Below the pieces are notes generated by a model. It was not told where the DNA came from. It worked only from the letters and a program-made list of their open reading frames with translations, and ran no database searches. From Baffinella frigidus (taxonomy: Eukaryota; Cryptophyceae; Cryptomonadales; Baffinellaceae): DNA of 13,857 nucleotides. Shown piece by piece: positions 9,017 to 11,409 of the stretch (its first letter is position 1; every line of letters begins with the position of its first letter). A program made the translations under genes and the position numbers. The stretch covers positions 258,653 to 272,509 of the forward strand of contig MU646398.1 of NCBI GenBank assembly GCA_026770585.1, written 5' to 3'.

Positions 9017-9963
9017 TATCAGTACCAACGCGGCCGCCATGTGTGCACCCACAAAAGCAAGCCCGCCTCTGCGCACACGCAATTTTCGCTGCGCCCACGC
9101 ATTTTTTAAATTGGGCCGCCTGATTTAATGAAGGCGACAATCAACCGAAATTAGAAACGTCAACTCTCCCCAGCACAGGTGAGCCCCCGCCTCGCTAACG
9201 GACACAGACGTGTCAACCAGGCGTGGGATTTTAGACTTGAGATTTACCCTTGCAGAGATTCCAGATCCGGGATCTATGCAAAGGTAAATGTACAATCAAA
9301 AATCGACGATTTGGTCCAATCGTGAGGGCTGGTGGTCGAACGTGCTCACCTCATCTTTCTGGATCTGTGCGTGCAGTGTACAGATCCAGCACGATTGAAA
9401 GTGTACATATCCAGCATGATCTGGAACTGAGTGCAGAATCGAAGGAAGGTAAGATCGAAAGTGCTCACCTGGAAACGCATCAGGATCTTGTCCTCCTCAG
9501 GAATGTCCTCGCTCTCCCCGAACCGTCTGTCGATGAAGGCATTCGAGCGCCCCTCCTGACGCGCCTCCACGCCGATGGTCTCCTTGCGCTTCGTGAGCGC
9601 TTCCGAGCGCGCAACAGCGAGACTCTTGGTCTGCGCCTTCTCCCCCCGCACGCGCCCGAGCACCTGGTACTTCTTGCTCGATGGCTTCTTCTCGAACGGG
9701 TTCACCACCCCCGGGTGGCTCTTCCCTTCGCTGCTGCCCTCCGGCCGGCCTGGTCCACCCCCACGCCCGCCCCCACGCCCGCCACCGCGCCCGCCACCGC
9801 GACTGCCACCGCGACCGCCACCGCCACCGCCAAGCTTTCCGCCAAAGAGCCCGTTGCCGGGGTCCTTGTGACCACCCGGAGACGCCTGGGTGGGGGTGCC
9901 GACAGAGCCTTTGTACCCTCCGCTGCCCCCCTTACCCTTGAATCCGCCCTTCTTCTGCACCAT
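60..9963 (-). CDS. NOP14: NOP14, nucleolar SSU-processome protein (14 exons, 3' end outside window)
   Basis: Nop14 is a nucleolar protein of the 90S pre-ribosome/SSU processome, needed for 18S rRNA processing and 40S assembly (family knowledge). Spliced exons: 9469-9963, 8808-8894, 7650-7759, 6512-6593, 5436-5583, 4634-4724, 3575-3692, 3077-3130, 2808-2867, 2435-2569, 1820-2017, 842-910, 455-523, 60-176. They total 1833 nt or 611 codons without a stop. Family signatures in order: NPFEKK..KKYQVLGR (88-104), NAFIDRRFGE (141-150), FNLDDEHDMEEEQLTHKG (178-195), AEVMAEIIAKSKMYKAE (247-263), EFDKLTRELAGELKAQ (331-346), an acidic stretch (about 437-517) and EIPYTFDMP (550-558). The start ATG has a good context (ACCATGG). 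Human and yeast proteins are about 800-860 residues, so roughly the last 250 or more lie left of the window. Odd features are the RGG-rich N-terminus and coding density near 18%. It is divergent from the gene at 10237. Confidence 0.94.
177..454 (-). repeat. NOP14 intron 13: GAA/TTC microsatellite plus telomere-like tract
   Basis: A pure AGA tract of about 23 units spans 317-386 and an imperfect purine continuation reaches 449. In sense this is a TTC-rich run starting close to the donor. At 186-275 degenerate TTTAGGG repeats (sense CCCTAAA) lead to the acceptor at 177. Poly-Lys, poly-Ser and poly-Leu open frames across it are translation artefacts. Confidence 0.9.
455..523 (-). CDS. NOP14: NOP14 exon 13 (residues 550-572)
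   Basis: Acceptor GAGCAG|GAG and donor GAG|GTATCT, 23 codons, phase 0-0. EIPYTFDMPDDAGGLEHLL matches the family's LPYTF.AP.S.EEL.ALL, the entry to the conserved C-terminal half. Confidence 0.93.
524..841 (-). repeat. NOP14 intron 12: almost wholly telomere-like repeat
   Basis: Degenerate TTTAGGG-type units fill about 541-828. Near-perfect tandem TTTAGGG lies at 678-764, broken by one GTGTAGGG. In sense the intron is CCCTAAA-rich up to its acceptor. Confidence 0.9.
842..910 (-). CDS. NOP14: NOP14 exon 12 (residues 527-549)
   Basis: Acceptor GAGCAG|GAC and donor GAG|GTTCGT give 23 codons rich in Lys/Ala (DAKAVPKPKDAKKDAERQR), phase 0-0. It lies between the acidic domain and the PYTF block, where the family has a basic linker. 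A decayed copy of part of it lies upstream in the sense direction at about 951-995. Confidence 0.78.
911..1819 (-). repeat. NOP14 intron 11: tandem array of exon 11 echoes
   Basis: Two related blocks (about 1252-1500 and 1626-1900, the latter overlapping the true exon end) each contain a short and a longer copy of the exon 11 tail, 170-177 bp apart. The echo tails are near 1255-1310, 1427-1500 and 1641-1700 and share the donor CAG|GTCC. The segment GGTAGCACCCTACGAAATGC recurs at 1340 and 1725. A short telomere-like stretch (918-945) precedes the acceptor. Nothing is recognised in 1000-1240. Confidence 0.8.
1820..2017 (-). CDS. NOP14: NOP14 exon 11, acidic exon (residues 461-526)
   Basis: Acceptor GGACAG|GAG and donor CAG|GTCCGT, 66 codons, phase 0-0. 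A long GEEGEE/DEDEEGEEGDE acidic tract, typical of Nop14, ends in LELEEQPRSAVSRKQ. A better-looking donor GTAAGG at 1785 would leave phase 1 and put a stop in exon 12, so 1820 is preferred. Its tail is echoed three times downstream (about 1641, 1427, 1255). Confidence 0.85.
2018..2434 (-). other. NOP14 intron 10
   Basis: 417 bp with a short TTGAGGG/TTCAGGG tract at 2141-2195. A dispersed repeat copy is at 2306-2371, related to 8690-8759. The acceptor region is not C-rich, unlike its neighbours. Confidence 0.75.
2306..2371. repeat. Dispersed repeat, copy 1
   Basis: CCCTATGTCCC at the left, CTACCGYAGGGTC in the middle and CGAAAT at the right are shared with 8690-8759. The inner CCCTACGG/CCGTAGGG can pair. 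Confidence 0.55.
2435..2569 (-). CDS. NOP14: NOP14 exon 10 (residues 416-460)
   Basis: Acceptor AAGCAG|GTT and donor GAG|GTGTGT, 45 codons, phase 0-0. VVGRLPNRKLGRGEQAMAKA leads into an Asp/Glu run. A second GT (CGCG|GTGAGG, about 2500) inside the exon could act as an alternative donor but would shift the frame. Confidence 0.85.
2570..2807 (-). repeat. NOP14 intron 9: telomere-like repeat intron
   Basis: The 238-bp intron is made of degenerate TTTAGGG-type units (2578-2806), C-rich in sense, from just after the donor to just before the acceptor AAGCAG. Confidence 0.85.
2808..2867 (-). CDS. NOP14: NOP14 exon 9, 60-nt small exon (residues 396-415)
   Basis: Acceptor AAACTAG|GTG and donor GGG|GTGAAA give 20 codons, phase 0-0, ending in SGDAMEDDFSG. 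This parallels the SADDLNDGF segment of human Nop14. It sits as a non-repetitive island between two telomere-like introns. Confidence 0.8.
2868..3076 (-). repeat. NOP14 intron 8: telomere-like repeat intron
   Basis: The 209-bp intron consists of TTTAGGG-type repeat (2872-3062), with exact tandem units at 2990-3040. In sense it is CCCTAAA-rich up to the acceptor CTAG. Confidence 0.88.
3077..3130 (-). CDS. NOP14: NOP14 exon 8, 54-nt small exon (residues 378-395)
   Basis: Acceptor CACACCAG|GGT and donor AAG|GTATCT give 18 codons, GDDSEGEEEVGRGGKRRK, phase 0-0. It is flanked on both sides by telomere-like repeat, from which its composition stands out sharply. An acidic-then-basic segment after RRM fits Nop14. 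It was found only by matching phases and repeat boundaries, so it is slightly less certain than the larger exons. Confidence 0.8.
3301..3360 (-). CDS. Candidate cassette exon: open echo of NOP14 exon 7
   Basis: A 60-nt block in intron 7 repeats the codons for TPEEQAKEEHDRLQAAEKAR. It is bounded by GGGCAG| and |GTCTTT, phase 0-0, so inclusion would keep the frame. The four differences from exon 7 over 20 codons are all synonymous third positions. The sequence before the acceptor is purine-rich, which argues against efficient use. It may be a real cassette or a recent silent duplicate. Confidence 0.4.
3368..3494. mobile_element. About 127-bp foldback (MITE-like) element in NOP14 intron 7
   Basis: Imperfect inverted arms lie at 3368-3417 and 3447-3494. 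The inner 18 bp (CCCTGGTGRGTTCAAACG) match with one difference and the outer CCTCTCTCC/TACG part matches with small indels. It lies directly beside the exon 7 echo. No target duplication is clear. Confidence 0.6.
3575..3692 (-). CDS. NOP14: NOP14 exon 7 (residues 338-377)
   Basis: Acceptor ATCCAG|GTT and donor CAG|GTCTTC. The first base completes Glu338. LAGELKAQAADRLKTPEEQA and KEEHDRLQAAEKARVRRMQ follow, the classic Nop14 'ELKAKPSDRTKTPEELAKEE' region. An open echo lies downstream at 3301-3360. Confidence 0.94.
4026..4091 (-). CDS. Candidate cassette exon: open echo of NOP14 exon 6
   Basis: A 66-nt block in intron 6 is bounded by AACCAG| and GA|GTGGTG. Its phase 2-2 matches the exon 6/7 junction. 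It would encode FHEAVMRFEGKEEDDFDKLT plus R, a conservative variant of the exon 6 tail. Seven of eleven differences from exon 6 are third positions. Its donor has lost the GTGAGT consensus of the parent. Confidence 0.35.
4389..4455 (-). repeat. Frameshifted echo of NOP14 exon 6 tail
   Basis: A copy of the end of exon 6 plus donor and following intron. One extra base in the acidic segment breaks the reading frame, so this copy is not coding. It is followed by the same TTAATTAA-rich intron sequence as the parent and the other echo. Confidence 0.8.
4634..4724 (-). CDS. NOP14: NOP14 exon 6 (residues 308-337, phase 2 end)
   Basis: Acceptor ATGCAG|GGG and donor CGA|GTGAGT. It encodes EEVPRRQRRDEAMMR and VEGADEDEFDKLTR. 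DEFDKLTRE corresponds to the 'D.YD.LVREL' motif of Nop14. Two echoes lie in the next intron, at 4389-4455 (frameshifted) and 4026-4091 (open). Confidence 0.93.
4870..4932 (-). repeat. Echo of NOP14 exon 5 tail (copy 2)
   Basis: In sense this reads DKMRLTRKTIEKRAIAA and then CAG|GCTGCG. It is truncated at the same point (CCTGACAAG) as the copy at 5071-5281, so the two echoes derive from one another. Confidence 0.8.
5071..5281 (-). repeat. Echo of NOP14 exon 5 tail (copy 1), split by a MITE
   Basis: Two halves of the exon 5 tail copy (5071-5105 and 5248-5281) flank a 142-bp foldback element. The parental exon and copy 2 both show the uninterrupted site. Confidence 0.85.
5106..5247. mobile_element. 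142-bp MITE with 54-bp terminal inverted repeats
   Basis: The arms 5106-5159 and 5194-5247 match over 54 bp with two mismatches and begin CTTATCCGGGG. The AT-rich core is 34 bp. Comparison with the empty site in exon 5 (5449-5480) places the ends at CTTATCC/GGATAAG, with a probable 2-bp AT target duplication that is now AC on the left. It has no coding capacity, so it is non-autonomous. Confidence 0.85.
5436..5583 (-). CDS. NOP14: NOP14 exon 5 (residues 259-307, phase 1 end)
   Basis: Acceptor TGGCAG|ATG and donor CAG|GTTGCG. It encodes a charged helix: MYKAERRQDKAEKDELLEEL, then DESFADVSKLLADKM, then RPTRKTIKERAIAA. This resembles the KAQKAK...ENE..EELD helix of plant Nop14. The last 16 codons or so are echoed twice in the next intron. 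Confidence 0.93.
5970..6475. mobile_element. Candidate 506-bp terminal-inverted-repeat element in NOP14 intron 4
   Basis: 27-bp arms at 5970-5996 and 6449-6475 (core CCCGGAGGGGGAARTCCCCG) differ at two positions. The interior is AT-rich and unlike its surroundings, with a perfect hairpin at 6009-6043. Target duplication is uncertain because both flanks are made of related AATCAA-type repeats. No open frame of transposase size. Confidence 0.5.
6009..6043. repeat. Perfect 16-bp hairpin
   Basis: Arm GGAGCCATTTGACGTA at 6009-6024 and its exact complement at 6028-6043 are separated by TAA. It sits just inside the left arm of the 506-bp candidate element. Confidence 0.85.
6512..6593 (-). CDS. NOP14: NOP14 exon 4 (residues 231-258)
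   Basis: Acceptor GGTAG|GTT and donor AAG|GTGCGA. One base completes Gly231 and 27 codons follow, including KTKAEVMAEIIAKSK. That is the strongly conserved Nop14 signature just before the basic helix. Confidence 0.93.
6594..7649 (-). repeat. NOP14 intron 3: minisatellite plus exon 3 echoes and exon 4 heads
   Basis: A degenerate minisatellite based on ATCAAATCGGAGTGGGTATG fills parts of 6765-6855, 7020-7165, 7230-7460 and 7560-7630. Exon 3 tail echoes lie at 7487-7550 (frame kept, donor kept) and 7168-7217 (decayed). Copies of the exon 4 acceptor head (CCTCGAACCTAACG) are at about 6866 and, shorter, at 6639. A segment of about 100 bp at 6657-6730 recurs at 6925-7010. Confidence 0.75.
7650..7759 (-). 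CDS. NOP14: NOP14 exon 3 (residues 195-230, phase 2 end)
   Basis: Acceptor ACCCAG|GGG and donor AGG|GTGAGT. It encodes GRALGNLDDFDKK, an acidic SSEDEDE stretch, and DDTSQYNFGG. The last two bases complete a Gly codon with exon 4. Its 3' end is echoed at 7487-7550 and, decayed, at 7168-7217. Confidence 0.93.
7760..8807 (-). other. NOP14 intron 2
   Basis: Sense order: a dispersed repeat copy (8690-8759), exon 2 echoes at 8644-8676 and 8497-8535, inverted repeats GATCACTTGAA (8248-8258/8266-8276) and GAAGTTGAC (about 8382/8420), and a G-run at 8173-8182. Then a G-rich-in-sense telomere-like tract (8066-8122), and C-rich-in-sense telomere-like sequence (7763-7995) up to the acceptor. The two tracts are complementary. 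Confidence 0.75.
8690..8759. repeat. Dispersed repeat, copy 2
   Basis: Counterpart of 2306-2371 in NOP14 intron 2. It has the same end motifs and spacing, and a more diverged centre. Confidence 0.55.
8808..8894 (-). CDS. NOP14: NOP14 exon 2 (residues 166-194)
   Basis: Acceptor CTCGCAG|CGC and donor AAG|GTGCGC give 29 codons, phase 0-0. The product contains FNLDDEHDMEEEQLTHK, the counterpart of the human Nop14 YNLNEDEELTHYGQSL segment. Its 3' end is echoed twice in the next intron, near 8644-8676 and 8497-8535. Confidence 0.93.
8895..9468 (-). other. NOP14 intron 1 with long pyrimidine tract
   Basis: Plus-strand purines at 8901-9014, including a pure GA run (about 8985-9014), form a CT tract of over 100 nt in sense right before the acceptor. 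A hairpin CTGGATCTGT (9359-9368/9380-9389) and related ATCCAG repeats lie near the donor. The donor motif GTGAGCAC recurs near 9342-9350. Confidence 0.8.
9469..9963 (-). CDS. NOP14: NOP14 exon 1 (residues 1-165)
   Basis: The exon runs from the initiator ATG to the donor CAG|GTGAGC and ends in phase 0. Residues 1-44 are Gly/Lys-rich. Residues 45-73 are a GGR/GGGR tract resembling nucleolar GAR domains. NPFEKK at 88 and KKYQVLGR at 97-104 open the conserved Nop14 core, and DRRFGESEDIPEEDK follows near 145. The opposite strand is also open here because of CCG/CCA repeats, but the conserved family motifs fix the coding strand. Confidence 0.95.
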
Positions 9964-10236
9964 GGTGTCCTCCCGTCCGCAGGAGCTTCAACAGGGTTTC
10001 GACTCGTCGAGACGCTCACCGCGGTGCGTAAGAGCCGTGCGTCAAAAACTTCACGTGCTGGAAAAATAATCCACAAAATGGCTCCAAAACCACCCCTCCA
10101 AGTGTAGCAAATCGAGATTGTTAGCAGTTCCTTTTCCAGCACGGCAAAGGTCGTTTTTAAACCTTCCCTAGAAGAAAATCGCTCTTCCTCCACCTTCCAT
10201 TTAAAACCCACCTTATTTTCAAAACGAAAATCGATC
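9964..10236. promoter_or_regulatory. Divergent intergenic region / candidate bidirectional promoter
   Basis: Only 273 bp separate the two start codons, so both promoters and 5' leaders lie here. A palindromic CACGTG is at 10052-10057. A perfect 12-bp inverted repeat (CGTGCTGGAAAA) has arms at 10054-10065 and 10132-10143. The plus-gene side is AT-rich, with ATTTAAAA at 10199-10206. No convincing TATA box is seen on the NOP14 side. Its function as a promoter is inferred from position. Confidence 0.7.
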
Positions 10237-10314
10237 ATGGGCGACGCCGACAGCGAGACACCAGAGGAGAAGCTTGCGTTCCTGAAGAAGCATGGCGTCG
10301 TCGTCGAGACCCCT
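10237..10314 (+). CDS. Unknown protein exon 1 (residues 1-26)
   Basis: ATG in context ATCATGG. 26 codons from MGDADSETPEEK to VVVETP, donor CCT|GTACCA, phase 0. The frame stays open past the donor to 10602, so retention would give an unrelated tail. Splicing is preferred because it restores ETP-EDR continuity. Confidence 0.8.
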
Positions 10315-11377
10315 GTACCACCCCACCGCTCCGACCCCCCCATCAACATGCCTTGCCACGACTGGCACAGCGAAGAGGTTGCAGAAACCGGGGCGCCTCG
10401 AATAATAGTGCTGCATGCACCTGGGATCTTGGGCTCCCGGTGCGTTCCGCGAGGCAACGCCTTGCAAACCTCGAGCGCTGCCTCGATGCTCATAATTTCC
10501 CTCTTCGCCGCCGCCAATTCCCGGCGCCAGTCGTCCGTTGCGCGGCGAGCATGCATCCCAGTTCCGCTCACTTGTTTGGATTTGTTTCTGCAAGCAGAGT
10601 GATCCGTGCGTGGCGTTTGCAGGAGGACCGCATGCGTGCTGCCGCGGGAGGCGGCGGTTCAGGCGCTGCAGACAGAGGGCCGCCCAAAGGGGCGAAGACG
10701 ACGTTCAAATACATCTGCATTCCAGCTGACGAATCACTGAAGCCTGAGGAGTTGGTCGGGCATGGTGCGCTCCCTGCCCGCGGGAAGAGAGGGGGACGAG
10801 ACTCCAACCATTCGGGGAAACGAATTTTTCCAGAGGTGCATGTTTTTCGGGAGGCAAAGGGGGTGCTTGGAGCGTGGAGAGAGAGAGACAATGATCGTAG
10901 CTTGGCGACAGTAAAAAGCTGAAGAGTGGTTTCTGTGTCCAGGATTCGAGGCGGAGGACACGATGCTGTTTATGCTCAAGTCCCTCTTCTCAGGAGGCTC
11001 AATCGACGAGCAGGTGCGCTATCCACACGGTGGACTACGGGGTATTCATTTTGCAAGTACTTGCGTTGAATTTTACTTATTTTACCTGAAGAAGCTCTGA
11101 ATCCTCTGAACTCTCTGAACCCTCTGGACCCTCAACCCTAAACCCGAAAAACTCGATCCTAAACCCTGGACCCTAAACCCTAAGCCCTAACCCCTAAGCC
11201 CTACACCCTAGACCCTAAGCCCTAAACCCTAAACCCTAAACCCAAACCCCAAACCCTAAACCCTAAATCCCAAACCCTAAACCCTAAACCCTAAACCCCA
11301 AACCCGAAAACGTTCAGGCGGCAAAGCGCGCGGCAGTGCAGCATCTGGGCGAGGCAGGGACCCTCGGCAACTCAGGT

Positions 11378-11409
<32 letters not shown>

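Noticed and set aside
9250-10107. Plus-strand 285-codon open frame
   Set aside because: Antisense to NOP14 exon 1 and intron 1; kept open by CCG/CCA repeats opposite the GGR codons. The minus strand carries recognisable Nop14 motifs.
9702-10571. Minus-strand 289-codon open frame
   Set aside because: It spans the promoter and lies antisense to exon 1 of the plus gene; its Ala/Val repeats are a frame-shifted reading of the GGR-coding repeat.
10315-10602. Unspliced 121-codon form of the plus gene
   Set aside because: The frame is open by chance over 96 codons of unremarkable sequence; splicing at 10314/10623 gives a continuous ETP-EDR reading and correct phases afterwards.
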